A stretch of DNA of 64,000 nt, from positions 51,336,001-51,400,000 of the forward strand of contig OX419760.1 of the NCBI GenBank assembly GCA_948567375.1. The letters run 5' to 3'. A program made the position numbers and the translations under genes. The notes beneath the pieces were generated by a model. It did not search any database. It was not told the origin of the DNA and saw only the letters and a list, made by a program, of their open reading frames with translations. Below, in pieces: positions 34,276 through 46,300 of this stretch (position 1 is its first letter; each line of letters starts with the position of its first letter). Source of the stretch: Lunularia cruciata. Its lineage: Eukaryota > Streptophyta > Marchantiopsida > Lunulariales > Lunulariaceae.

Positions 34276-36849
34276 CTACTCCGATCCAATGTCTACTTCT
34301 TCCTCGGCTTTCAAACCTGAACCCAAAGTAATCTTACTTCCTACTACATTTTCCTCGGGTTTCACATCTCCTACTTCTTTGACCAGATCCAGCAATTCTC
34401 TTTCCTGATCTGAAATTGCACTAGTGGGTAATCTATCTAACTCTTCATCTTTTGACCCATTCTTCTCTAAAGTCTCTGAGGGCAACTCCAAAGACATTTG
34501 GATTCCTATGTTATCTACTTCGGGTTTTGCCTTAACATCTTGCCAAAGTTTTTCTAACTCTATTCTCACTAGGTCTAATCTAATTGCAATATTGTCTTCT
34601 ACTTCTAAGATCTTCTTGTCTACACGAGTTTTGAGACTAATCAACAAGGCATTCAAATCTGTATCTTTCACTTTTCTTTGCCTTGTCTCCTGCACCAACA
34701 ACTTCAACTCGTGCAACCTTGTTTCTTCAATCCGAACGCTGGCTTCTGTACTTAACATTGCGTTCACTCTGAGGACTATCTCCTTCAATGGCTCCAATCT
34801 TGTCTTTCGTTCTTGTTCCCGATCTGCAAGCCATTCCTCTCTGTACATCGCCAACTCTTCTTCGAACTCGGCCTTCACCGCTTCCTTCTCTTTCTCCTTC
34901 TGTACGATTTTCTCTTCTTGATTACGAAGTAACTCTCGTAATCTCTCTTCTTCTCTATATCGCACAGACAACTCTCTTTGCCAAAGTTGCTTCTTCTCCT
35001 CCATACTCTCCATCACTCGATCGAGCTCTTGTTCCTTTGATGCTACCCTCGCCATAGCATGGATAAGCTCTACTCTTGAATCAGCAAACTGCTGCTTCAA
35101 GATTTCAAATTCAGCTACATGTCTCTCCCTTGCGATGTCACTCTTCCTCGCAAGATCCTCTCGATAGCTCACTTCTCTCTTCATGTCTTTGATTACCTAA
35201 CTTCTCTCTACTGCTTCCGCTTGCAATACTTCTCTCTCCTTCTCACCTCGGGTTATACTCTTCTTCAACTCCAAGTTTTCTTCTTCTAATCTCGCTACCA
35301 CCTGCAATACAGTCTTTACCTCTGGACAAGTCGACTGCATCTCCTTCTTCTTCTTCTCCAACTTCACTAACAGCGGGCATACTACCTCTTGCAGGTACTC
35401 TACTCCCTCACTGCCAACTTCTTCCTCCCATGGAGTAATTTCTTGTTTCTCCTCATGTTCTCCTGATACGCGCCTTCTTCGCTGAAGTCTTCGTATCGGA
35501 ATTGATGCCTCACTACTTGTGCTATCTTCTGCCGCTTCCTTCACTTTACTCGGCCCCGCCTCTTACTTCATCTTACATCTCGAGCAAACTCCTCGCTGTA
35601 CTGCAATCTTCTTCTCCTTGAGCACCGGTACTTCGTCTTCCAGCGCTGCATTGTCTTTGGCTTCTACTTCGGCTTGCACTTCTTCTTTGTATTCTTCAGC
35701 CGCTGGTGCCAAGGTCATTTCTCCACCGTCTTCACTGTCATTGCTAGTATCTCCTCTCTGCAGTGTCAGCTCAGGTTCCTCCTCACATTCTGAGTCCTCC
35801 GTCTTGAGCTTAGCTTCGCCTTCTGAGTCTTCATCTTCCGACTCAATCACCACCATCCCTCGCATCGGGTTATGTTTCTGCATCTTCTGAGGTTTCTTGT
35901 TTTCTTCGGCTTTTGCGTGCCGAGTTCTCTTCTTTGTCGGGGTACTTACCACAACCTCCATGTTTTTTCCTGTCTTTGCATAGTAGTCGTCCGTGCTCCG
36001 GATTTGGAGAATGTATTGCTGCTCCTCCGCGTCGACTTCTCTTCTCAAGTCAGGATGGAAATGAGACACCATTCTATTGCGCTCCGCCAAATTGAGCAAA
36101 TTCAACCCGAGGTAGAAATGTGCTGCAAATGGCACGATGTAGTGTGGAGGCAACTTATCCCGCAGATTCCACACCATCTGCCTCGTTCTCTTATGAAAAC
36201 ACCTTGCCCAATTGATCGGTTCTCCTGCAAATAACTTGTGGAAGAACACCGCTTGGTGTTTCATCACATAAGTGGTTCTCTTCGGCTTTAGGATGGCCAT
36301 TAGTGCACTCACAATTCCTCTCCTCACAGGGTCTTTGTAGCTCTCAACTTTGTACCCATTCTTTGTTCTCTTTGACGAGAAGGCATCTCTCACCTCCTGC
36401 ATTTCTTGGGCTATCTCTCCTTTCTCCAAGAACGTGGCTCCCTGCTCCGAACCCGCCTCCTTCCCGAGTACGAGTCTCCAATCCGACTCTGTCCAGCGAG
36501 CCGGATTTCCTCTCTTCCCTTCTTCCTCAAGACCATCAAGACACTTACTCTCGATGATTTCTGTCATGAATCCTAGAAAACTTACGTTCCAATTCCATGC
36601 CAGAAAGGTGATCCAAAGTTGGATCAAGACTTTGATCCTCGCTACTACATCTAATCTCCAAATTGCATGATTTCTCATTGCGAATTCAGAGTTTTTCTTC
36701 CCTCCTCCCATCTCTTCTTCTTTCTTATTGTCTCTCAATTTCTCTCTTGTGACTTCTCCCTTGCGCACTAACCCGAGTACAACTTTATTTCCCTTTCCCC
36801 GATCACCTGCAAGACGACTCCTCAACGGCAAAGGAAAATTGCTCGACAT
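34276..36849 (-). CDS. U3-encoded coiled-coil protein, 3' LTR copy (interrupted)
   Basis: One frame of 858 codons runs from MSSNFPLPL (36849) to EEEVDIGSE (34276). In-frame stops fall at about 35560 (TAA) and 35194 (TAG). Residues about 1-150 are basic. Residues 150-290 form a conserved globular part containing HQAVFFHKLFAGEPINW and PFAAHFYLGLNLL. Residues 300-440 are Glu/Ser-rich and acidic. About 480-860 is a long coiled coil (EELAMYREEWLADREQERKT). The first two pieces are together 557 codons long. I know no family for certain; the globular part faintly recalls the 'putative plant transposon protein' domain of Athila-linked genes. It would be expressed from the 3' end of the genomic RNA. 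Confidence 0.6.
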
Positions 36850-37263
36850 TTCGTCGTTGCAGTTTTGATTTTTATAGAGTTGCACTTCTTTGTCTTCCGT
36901 CGCTTTGAGTTTCTACCGAGAAATCACACCTCCTACATGCACCTGTCACTGTCAATCAACCTTTGCGAGTATGAGCCGCCAGTTTTGAAACGGCCCCTTC
37001 TTGAATTTCTCGCCCCGAGGAAAGGTTGTTAGACTGTCTTTGCCTCGGGTTGAGCTCCCCCTGATCCAAAGACAATTTACTTCGTATGGTATGGTGACAT
37101 GGCATTTCCGAGGACTTTGCCTTATGACCCGAAGTCACTTTACTTTGGGTTTCATCCCAAAGACAATTTTCTTTGCCTTCTTCGGCCATACAGGCGCAAT
37201 CCGACCTCTCTATACACTTCTTCTCCTTTATTTTGAAAAAAAACAAAAAATGTGGGCACCACA

Positions 37264-37279
37264 TACCCCCTCCCTCAAA
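37264..37279 (-). promoter_or_regulatory. Polypurine tract of the 13.7-kb element
   Basis: On the minus strand TTTGAGGGAGGGGGTA abuts the 3' LTR start TGTGGTGCCC. This is the expected plus-strand primer. Confidence 0.85.
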
Positions 37280-38540
37280 TGTGAGCGTCCCCGCGAACAT
37301 AGACCTTGGGTGTCTTAGAAACTTCTGAGTCTATGGTCCAATATCTCCGAACTCTCCACCCGTTTACTCGAGTGGCAAAAGGATTACCTTCCAAATCAAC
37401 GAGTTGCATGGATCCATTTTCGTAAAGATGAAGAACTCGATAGGGACCCATCCATCTCAAATGCAACTTGCCTGGAAAAAATATTTGGTGATTGTCATAT
37501 AACAAAACCAAATCCCCTTCTCATACAGTCACAGGCTTGATTCTCTGATCGTGTCTGACTTTCCTCTGTGCTTGTACTTCTTTCGTGGTTTGCATTGCAT
37601 CATCTCTTTTCTCTTCTAACCACATCAGTTGATGAATCCAAAGATCCTGACTTTCCTCTTCCGACATCCGTTCTTCACACAGAACTTGATATGTCGGAAC
37701 TTCAAATTCAACTGGTAGTATGGGATGCAAGCCATATGTCAAGAACTATGAGGTTTGTTTGGTTGTAATCTTCTCTGTCGTTTGATATGCCCACAACGCG
37801 GCTGGTAATTTTGTATCCCAATCATAGGCATAATTGACAGTCACCTTATTCAAAATTTTACAAAGTAACCCATTCGCTTTTTCCGTTAAGCCATTTGCTT
37901 TTGGGTTATAAGGAGTTATCTTCCGATGTTTAATCTGAAAATACTTGGTTAACGCCTCCATTACAGAGTTCAAAAAATGTGTTCCTCGGTCACTGACCAA
38001 TTCCAAAGGACACTCATATCGGGGGATGATGTTTCGAAAGAAAAATTCCGCCACAATTTCAGCATCATCTCTGCGAGTTGCTTCCGCTTCAACCATCTTG
38101 GTAGCATAGTCAGTGCAAACCAAAATGTAGCGCTTTCTTGTGACTCGGGTCATTGGTTGAATGGGACCCACAAAATCAATCCCCCATTTCTCAAATGGAG
38201 CCAAAGGCAAAATTGGTCTCAAAGGCCATTGAGAAGTAGTCGTCGGCTTCCTCGTTCTTTGATACGCATCACAGCTTTGGATATGAGCATGTACATCTTT
38301 GTACATTGTAGGCCACCAATACCCTACCAAAAGAATTTTCTTTACAGTATTCTTCAGAGCATAGTGTCCTCCCGATGCCTCGGAGTGTAAAGATTCAATT
38401 ACTCCTCCTACTTCGTATGACTCCAAGCATCGCCGAAGTACTTCATCTTCGCCCATCTTAAATAAAATGTTGTGTTTAAGCTGGTACGGCTCCATTTTCC
38501 TGAGAAAGACTTGCCCGCTGTTCCGGATCCATCCTCTCAT
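37275..38540 (-). pseudogene. Integrase of the 13.7-kb element
   Basis: Zinc domain at 38420-38270: LHSEASGGHY...CDAYQR, where the second Cys of the H-H-C-C set is Tyr. The catalytic core is intact: GIDFVGP (Asp), SDRGTHF (Asp) and GLTEKAN (Glu). A stop at about 37744 and another near 37513 interrupt the C-terminal part, which contains the GKLHLRWMGPYRV block and ends next to the polypurine tract. The frame differs from that of RT, so a frameshift lies at 38480-38540. No further internal gene fits between integrase and LTR. Confidence 0.85.
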
Positions 38541-40611
38541 GACAATGGAGAGTATTCAGATAATTATATTCATCTGCATACCTCGTACTTCTCATTGCTG
38601 ATAAGTGATACAACTCTTTGTCAAGGAACCGATCGTCAATTTCCCACTCCTGGTCTTGAGTTTCTAACCTGGACAGGAAGTCCGCATTCAAATGCGAAGC
38701 TCCCTTCCTCACTTGTACAGTATACGTGAATTCTTGTAATAACAAGATCCATCTTGCAATTTGTCCTGATAAATCTGCCTTCTTGACCAGATGTTGCAAT
38801 GCATAATGGTCAACATAGAAGACAAACTCATACCCCAACAAATAATGACGAAATTTCTTGCCGGCATACACCATTCCGAGTGCTTCTCTTTCAGTCATCA
38901 AATAGTTCTTTTCAGAAACTGAAAGTTGTCGGCTGGCATAATACACCGGGTAGTCCTTCTTCTTCTTGTCCTTCTGACTTAAGACAACCCCGATGGCCAT
39001 GGACAAAGTGTCCACATACACATGAAAAGGGACGTCCCAATTTGGGGCCCTCATGACTGGTGCTTCAACCAGTTTCTTCTTCAACACCTGGAAAGCTTCT
39101 TCTTGATGTGCTTCCCATATATAGTCTTCGGATTTCTTCAGAAGCTTTGTAAGTGGTGCAGCAAGCACTGCATAGTTTGACACAAAGTGTTTGTAATATC
39201 CGACATGTCCCAAGAAGGCTCTCAGCTCCCGGATGTTCTTTGGGGATTCCAAAGCTGCGATTATCTTAACCTTCTCAACATCGACTTCAATACCTCGGCT
39301 TGACACCCGATGCCCCAGAAGAATTCCCTCCTTCATTGCGAAGGAGCATTTCTCCGGGTGTAATGACAAGCCGGCAAAACGACACCTTTCAAACGTTTGG
39401 CGAAGGTAATCTAGATGTACATCTCTTTGCCCAAACACACAAAAGTCATCAATAAAAACTTCCACAAATTTGCGCAGGAAATCCTTGAAGATTGAATTCA
39501 TCATTTGCTGGAAAGTAGCGGGAGCATTACACAACCCAAAGGGCATTTGATTGTAAGCAAAAGTGCCCCAATCGGTCGTGAATGTAATTTTATCCTTGTC
39601 TTCTTCTCAAATGGATACTTGATTGTACCTTGAAAATCCATCGAGAAAACTATAACAAGGATGCCCAACTACTTGATCTAAAATTGTATCGGTAAAAGGC
39701 AAGGGATGATGATCTTTCCTTGTAACTGCGTTCAATTTTTGGAAGTCTTGGCACACTTGGATCTTCCATGTTTTCTTCTTTGGGACAATGACAATGGGGG
39801 AGACCCATTCACTGCTTAAGACAAGGAAGATGATTCCGGCCCCTAAGTACTTGTCGATTTCATCTTTCACCAAAAGCGAGTACTTTGGGTTCATGCGGTA
39901 TTGTCGCTGCCAAACCGGAACTACACCTTCAACCAAATCAATCCGGTGTTCTCCAAATTCTCATGGAATACCCGGCATTTGATCAATCGACCAGGCGAAT
40001 ACATCCTAGAACTCTATAAACAGGGCAGTGTATCCTGCCAACTCCTCCAAAGTAAATGTCTTCGAGATCTTTAAAATTTTTCCTTCAGTTAGTAACACCT
40101 CTTGACAGTCATCAGGGTTGATGACTCCTTCAACGTGGCTTACTCGGCTTAACCCAAGGTGAGCAGCCATCAAACCTCCTTCCTCCAAGTCAGGTTCACC
40201 CAAGGTGAGGTCATATGGATCTTCGTCGTCAACCTCTACCTTGTAGCATTCCAAGTAATTAACTTGGACTTCTTCTTCGGATTCGTCTGAAGACGAAGAC
40301 GATGAGTCTTCGGATTCGTCTTCCTCTTCTAACAAACTTGTTTCCCTAAGATGGGGAACCTTCATCCAACTCACAATCACCAGCTTCTGATCTTCGGACA
40401 AAATGTCCTTGAATCTTAACTTCTGCTGATGCCAATCCACTACAACTTGGGCACTATACAACCAGGGTCTGCAGATCAACAGAGGGTAACCAATTTTTGT
40501 CACTGGCCGCAACATGATGTAATTCAACTTGAAGGGTACCCCTCCAATGGTCGTGGTAATGTTTGACAGCATGCCCAAGGGCCGTCTCCTGGTTTGGTCT
40601 GCAAACTTCAA
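38476..40611 (-). pseudogene. Protease end, reverse transcriptase and RNase H
   Basis: One frame with stops near 40004, 39940 and 39605. 40611-40400 reads DQTRRRPLGML...LLICRPWLYSA, the C-terminal half of the protease (usual G-R-P-W-L, here C-R-P-W-L). 40240-40330 carries a Glu/Ser-rich linker. RT follows from about 39930: VSPIVIVPKKK, YSFLDGFSRYNQ (first Asp), MPFGLCNAPATFQQMM and FIDDFCVFG (catalytic). RNase H at 39000-38650 shows FYVDHYALQHL (usual T-D-H; here V-D-H) and HLNADFLSR. F-I/M-D-D-F in RT is typical of Athila/Tat elements. Confidence 0.88.
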
Positions 40612-41901
40612 AACTCGGGGTGTTGGTTCAAACGTATGATACCCGAGTCGATTCGCCGTATCTTCGGCATGACATTCACACCGGACCCAGAGTCAATGGG
40701 TATCGATGTGATCATGCACCCTGCAATCTCCACGTCTACCTTCTTTGACATTGACCTCACCTTCTTGAGGGCCGAATTAAGATGTCTCTTGTACAGCTTG
40801 TTATCTTCCCACAATTGCTTAAATGTAACATTCGCATTTGTGGTGGCCAGATCGGCTACAATATCATATTGGGGAACTCCTCCCAATTTGACCGTCTTCG
40901 TCTTCGGCTTTGGGTCCGAGGACCCTCCATGTTCCCTCTTGACTTCGGGACGCTTCAAAATGGTGACGAGCTTGCTGATGGCCTTAACCCGAGCTTCCTT
41001 GGGTTGGCCCACCTTGGCTTGGATCAGACCCTTTAGTTTGGATCGGATGTCCGCCGGAAAAATTGGAGACTTCGTCTTCGTCTCTTCTTCCAAACTCAGT
41101 TCCTGAGTCCTGAGTAATGCCTCCCTTAATTCTTTCTGCAAGGCTTTAGCTTTAGCTTTTGCAAGGATCTTTTCCTCCTTGGCCGAAAGAATGGCTTTTG
41201 GGCGCTGTCTCTTCACCTTTCGGGAAGATGATGAGGTCGTACTCAGTTCTTTGGGATCACGCTTCTTCTTGCTGGAGCATGTCTCAACTTTCAAAACTTC
41301 AAGGTCCGGCCACTCTCCTTCTGAGGCCGGACTACCTTCTTGAGGTCTTTCTTCCTCAAGAGTAATGCAATTTACATTCGTATCCCCCTTCGGCTGAAGT
41401 GTTGCACGCTCAACGGGGGTCTGTACATATTTTACAAGAGGCTTCGGGTTTGGCGGGTGAGGGCATTGGTTGCCCGTATGCCCCGATCCTTTACAATTTC
41501 CACACAGGGGAACGTACACAATTTGACTTCTTGGCTCAGGACAATTTGGAGACCAATGTCCCATTGAGCCACAATTATAACAGGCTCCGAGCGCAACATT
41601 CTGAGGGTGATTTTGGTTGCTCATTGGTGGTCTTTGTGAAGGAGCATTGGGGTTATACTCCCTGGGTCCAAACCTTGGACCTTGATACGATGTGCTCGGT
41701 TGAGGTTGTACCTCCTGAGTTTGGTACACCGCCTCTTCGTCCTCGTCTTGGTTCCATCCCGGAACCCAATCAATCTGCTGCATCGGGAATGCATTACGAG
41801 TATTGCATTCTGTGTTGGCGTGGCCGGATTTTCCACATGCGGTGCACCACACATTAGATTGTCCAAATGCTGGGGCCTTTCTTCGGTCCTTAGCCCCAAT
41901 C
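40608..41901 (-). pseudogene. Gag C-terminal part: three zinc knuckles, linker, protease start
   Basis: In the same frame as the upstream gag but after a TAG stop (41904-41902). Three C-C-H-C knuckles are complete: CTACGKSGHANTEC, CYNCGSMGHWSPNC and CGNCKGSGHTGNQC. A Lys/Glu-rich linker follows, then the protease active site IPIDSGSGVNVMP (D-S-G). The frame ends at 40608 within the protease; the second half is in another frame from 40611, so a single frameshift splits the domain. Three knuckles are more than the one or two usual in plant Ty3 elements. Confidence 0.82.
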
Positions 41902-41903
41902 AC

Positions 41904-43298
41904 CTAGATCTTGAAATCCAAAAACTCCTTGATGAGGGCATCCAGCTTCGTATCCGCCTTATGTACACTCTTGGCTGGAGGAGTCACAAGTTTCTTGCCT
42001 CCACGTCTTCTGACTCGTCTTGGCTTTGATTCTTCTTTGGATTCCAAAGAAGAGCTTGAAGACGTAGAGGATTTGTCCGAAGAAGGGGAGGTGCTGCGTG
42101 AAGCTCTCCTTCTGGGCTTCTTGCCCTTCTTCTCCCAATTTCTCCGGTTACCGGCAGAGTGAGAGTGAGCCGCTTCATAACGAGCGACATGTTTGAGTAC
42201 TTTGTCCAGGGAAGTTACGTTCCTCTCCCTGGCAAAGATTTGTATCTCTCGTGAAAGGCCCCCGAGGAACCAGGTAATGGCTTGGGCATCAGAGTATCCC
42301 ACCACCCCCGATTGCTTGGGAACTCGGTTCAATAGTGCCATGAACCGCTCAGAGTAGTCCCTCAACTTCTCCTTCTTCCCTTGGTCCAAATCGTTGAGTG
42401 CTGCAAAGACACTCGTATCGTAATCAACCCCCCGGAATCGTTCCAGGAAGTTGTTTCTCAAGTCCGCCCAGTCCGATGGTACAAACCCCTTTTGAGTCAC
42501 ATGGGTATACCAGCTCCGAGCTTTCTTGCGAAGCAGACTTGGGAAAATTCTCAGTCGATCCGCCGAGTCATGCTCCTTGTTAGCAAAGGAGATGACTTTG
42601 AATTCTTCAATGAATTCATCAAGGTCTTCATCTTGTTCTATCCCCTTATACTTTTGATAGGCATGTCGGGTGACAAGGAGCAAAGTCATCGTTTGATGCA
42701 CTGGGATTGGCTGAGGTAATGTGGAACTTGACGGAATGGAAGGATTGGCTGGTATTGACGCCGTATTGTCAGCCCAAAGATTCCAATTTGTCAAATTCAA
42801 GGTAGGGTCTTCTTCAACAATTTCTGCTATGAGGGTGTCGACTTCAACCCGAGTGGAAGATTCAGGATCAACACCTTCAATGGGTTCTTCAAAATTCCTT
42901 CGGGACAACCGAGGAATTGTTCGTAGAAGATATTGACACTCATCTTTAGTAAGTGTTCGTGCTATCTTTTCTCGAACAAAGGTCTTCAAGGAAACAACTT
43001 CCTTTACAGCTCTAGGGGAAGTTGGTGTATTGGGCCACAATGCATATGTTTGCCCACTCGATTCTTTCTTCTTCTTGGAAGAAGAGGGAGATGCAAAGTA
43101 GCCTTGCCAACCGCCTTCACGTTTCTTGTGGTCAAGTTCTTGCAGAGCTTCTTGCACTTCGTGAAGGAGTTGAATTTCCAACGCCTCTCGTTCAGTTTTG
43201 TCAATGATGGATGGGACGTTCAGACGTTCATCTTCTTCACGCTGAAGTGCTCGTCTTTGAGCTCTCTCTTCCCATTGTTCTTCAATGCAGACATTCAT
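41904..43298 (-). CDS. Gag (capsid part) of the 13.7-kb element
   Basis: A 465-codon open stretch from Met 43298 to TAG at 41904. The frame stays open up to 43406, but those codons read through the primer-binding site and into the LTR, so I prefer the internal Met. The capsid core is clear: DLDEFIEEFKVISFANK, LRKKARSWYTHV, WADLRNNFLERFRG and KLRDYSERFMALLNRVP (retrotransposon gag family). The tail is Arg/Ser-rich (KKPRRRASRSTSPS). The product would assemble particles. The TAG separates it from the zinc knuckles in the same frame, either a mutation or a readthrough signal. Confidence 0.8.
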   Translation of the reverse strand: MNVCIEEQWEERAQRRALQREEDERLNVPSIIDKTEREALEIQLLHEVQEALQELDHKKREGGWQGYFASPSSSKKKKESSGQTYALWPNTPTSPRAVKEVVSLKTFVREKIARTLTKDECQYLLRTIPRLSRRNFEEPIEGVDPESSTRVEVDTLIAEIVEEDPTLNLTNWNLWADNTASIPANPSIPSSSTLPQPIPVHQTMTLLLVTRHAYQKYKGIEQDEDLDEFIEEFKVISFANKEHDSADRLRIFPSLLRKKARSWYTHVTQKGFVPSDWADLRNNFLERFRGVDYDTSVFAALNDLDQGKKEKLRDYSERFMALLNRVPKQSGVVGYSDAQAITWFLGGLSREIQIFARERNVTSLDKVLKHVARYEAAHSHSAGNRRNWEKKGKKPRRRASRSTSPSSDKSSTSSSSSLESKEESKPRRVRRRGGKKLVTPPAKSVHKADTKLDALIKEFLDFKI

Positions 43299-43357
43299 AT
43301 TGCGTTGATACCCAGTTTCCAATTTGGCTTCGTATTCTTCCACTTCTGAGATTTGTA

Positions 43358-43375
43358 TCCCCGGCAGCGGTGCCA
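43358..43375 (-). promoter_or_regulatory. Primer-binding site, tRNA-Asp-like
   Basis: On the minus strand TGGCACCGCTGCCGGGGA starts 8 bases after the 5' LTR end. It matches the complement of plant tRNA-Asp 3' end (TGGCGCCGTTGCCGGGGA, from general knowledge) at 16 of 18 positions. A short spacer and this tRNA are usual for Athila-type elements. Confidence 0.75.
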
Positions 43376-43383
43376 AAAAATCA

Positions 43384-46300
43384 TGTGACAACCCGGCAAA
43401 TATCACTTTTGTAGTAATCGGGTAAGTAAAGTTTGTTCCCGCAGAGATACGAGTCAGAATTGGTCAAATACAAAGCAAAGTAACAATTTAGTTCTTCTTG
43501 ATTGCGTCTTTAATCTCTCAGGTAGAAAACACACCCAGAAGAGAGTAACAAGCACTGACTCGCAGTCTTGTCACAAATTAACACTCCATAATCACAAATC
43601 CTTCAATTCTTTCCAAACAATCTTGATTGTGATGATTCAGGCTCTCCCAAAAATAGCACTTCATTGCAAAACGACTTCGCCTCAGAATTGTGTTCCACCC
43701 CTCCACTGAAGGCACAACTTCCTTGATCAAAATTGCTTCACATCAACTTCGCACTCCACTCACAAAAGCAGAATACTACCAACACTACAATTCCTCTCAA
43801 ATCTGTCAAGGCATTGCTTTGATTGCACTTCACTCAGGATCAAACACACAAAATGAAGATCAAGGCTATGGAATCCAACATCCAACAAGCACTCTGACTT
43901 GCACTTTGAATTTCTCCAAACACTCCCAAACACAATTGCAAAGTTGATACTTGGAATCAAGCTCAAGCAACGAGCACTGCTTCACAGCACTTTGCTTTAT
44001 CTATTCTCAGAAATAATGAGCACTGAACAACAATTTCCTATGAATGCCACTCTTAAATAGTGAGCAATCAATAGTTCTAACAACTATACCGTTCTACAAC
44101 AACTGTTCTAACCTACAGATCCGAAATGACAATGCACCTCTTCATATCTGTCTCTTCAAATCTCAAATCGGTTTTTACTCCGATCCGATGTCTACTTCTT
44201 CCTCGGCTTTCAAACCTGAACCCGAAGTAATCTTACTTCCTACTACATTTTCCTTGGGTTTCACATCTCCTACTTCTTTGACCAGATCCAGCAATTCTCT
44301 TTCCTGATCTGAAATTGCACTAGTGGGTAATCTATCTAACTCTTCATCTTTTGACCCATTCTTCTCTAAAGTCTCTGAGGGCAACTCCAAAGACATTTGG
44401 ATTCCTATGTTATCTACTTTGGGTTTTGCCTTAACATCTTGCCGAAGTTTTTCTAACTCTATTCTCACTAGGTCTAATCTAATTGCAATATTGTCTTCTA
44501 CTTCTAAGATCTTCTTGTCTACACGAGTTTTGAGACTAATCAACAAGGCATTCAAATCTGTATCTTTCACTTGTCTTTGCCTTGTCTCTTGCACCAACAA
44601 CTTCAACTCGTGCAACCTTGTTTCTTCAATCCAAACGCTGGCTTCTATACTTAACATTGCGTTCACTTTGAGGACTATCTCCTTCAATGGCTCCAATCTT
44701 GTCTTTCGTTCTTGTTCCCGATCTGCAAGCCATTCCTCTCTGTACATCGCCAACTCTTCTTCGAACTCGGCCTTCACCGCTTCCTTCTCTTTCTCCTTCT
44801 GTATGATTTTCTCTTCCTGATTACAAAGTTACTCTCGTAATCTCTCTTCTTCTTTATACCGCACAGACAACTCTCTTTGCCAAAGTTGCTTCTTCTCCTC
44901 CATACTCTCCATCACTCGATCGAGCTCTTGTTCCTTTGATGCTACCCTCGCCATAGCATGGATAAGCTCTACTCTTGAATCAGCAAACTGCTGCTTCAAG
45001 ATTTCAAATTCAGCTACATGTCTCTCCCTTGCAATGTCACTCTTCCTTGCAAGATCCTCTCGATAGCTCACTTCTCTCTTCAGGTCTTCAATTACCTAAC
45101 TTCTCTCTACTGCTTCCGCTTGCAGTACTTCTCTCTCCTTCTCACCTCGGGCTATACTCTTCTTCAACTCCAAGTTTTCTTCTTCTAATCTCGCTACCAC
45201 CTGCAATACAATCTTTACCTCTGGACAAGTCGACTGCATCTCCTTCTTCTTCTTCTCCAACTTCACTAACAGCGGGCATACTACCTCTCGCAGGTACTCT
45301 ACTCCCTCACTGGCAACTTCTTCCTCCCACGGAGTAATTTCTTGTTTCTCCTCATGTTCTCCTGATACACGCCTTCTTCGCTGAAGTCTTTGTATCGGAA
45401 TTGATGCCTCACTACTCGTGCTATCTTCTGCCGCTTCCTTCACTTTACTCGGCCCCGCCTCATACTTCGCCTTACGTCTCGAGCAAACTTCTCGCTGTAC
45501 TGCAATCTTCTTCTCCTCGAGCACCGGTACTTCGTCTTCCAGCGCCGCATTGTCTTCGGCTTCTACTTCGGCTTGCACTTCTTCTTCGTATTCTTCAGCC
45601 GCTGGTGCTGAGGTCATTTCTCCACCGTCTTCACTGTCACTGCTAGTATCTTCGCTCTGCAGTGTCAGCTCAGGTTCTTCCTCATGTTCCGAGTCCTCCG
45701 TCTTGAGCTCGGCTTCGCCTTCTGAGTCTTCATCTTCCAACTCAATCACCACCATCCCTCGCCTCGGGTTATGTTTCTGCATCTTCCGAGGTTTCTTGTT
45801 TTCTTTGGCTTCTAAGTGCCAAGTTCTCTTCTTTGTTGAGGTACTTACCATGACCTCCACGTTTTTTTCTATCTTTGCATAGTAGTCGTCCGTGCTCCGG
45901 ATTTGGAGAATGTATTGCTGCTCCTCCGCGTCGACTTCTCTTCTCAAGTCAGGATGGAAATGAGACACCATTCTATTGCGCTCCGCCAAATTGAGCAAAT
46001 TCAACCCGAGGTATAAATGTGCTGCAAATGGCACGATGTAGTGTGGAGGCGACTTATCCCACAGATTCCACACCATCTGCCTCGTTCTCCCGTGAAAACA
46101 CCTTGCCCAATTGATCGGTTCTCCTGCAAATAACTTGTAGAAGAACACCGCTTGGTGTTTCATCACATAAGTGGTTCTCTCCGGCTTTAGGATGGCCATT
46201 AGTGCACTCACAATTCCTCTCCTCATAGGGTCTTTGTAGCTCTCAACTTTGTACCCATTCTTTGTTCTCTTCGACGAGAAGGCATCTCTCACCTCCTACG

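Larger units (their letters stand above)
33489..37263 (-). repeat. 3' LTR of the 13.7-kb element
   Basis: On the minus strand it starts TGTGGTGCCCACA (37263) and ends GGGTTGTCACT (33489; expected CA). U3 runs from 37263 to about 34130 and holds the long reading frame; CTATTTAAG at 34164-34156 is the likely TATA box; R-U5 is the remaining 640 bp. Confidence 0.92.

Noticed and set aside
34424-34921. 165-codon Ser-rich frame on the plus strand in the LTR (also at 44323-44820)
   Set aside because: It is the antisense shadow of the coiled-coil frame: Glu/Lys-rich codons read backwards give Ser/Leu/Phe-rich sequence. The minus-strand frame has the longer, conserved protein.
36956-37300. 114-codon frame at the start of the 3' LTR U3
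   Set aside because: It crosses the LTR border and polypurine tract, and its counterpart in the other LTR has a different start in unrelated flank. No conservation in the old LTRs.
43298-43406. Upstream extension of gag to Met 43406
   Set aside because: The codons would translate the primer-binding site and end of the LTR, so the internal Met at 43298 is the more likely start.
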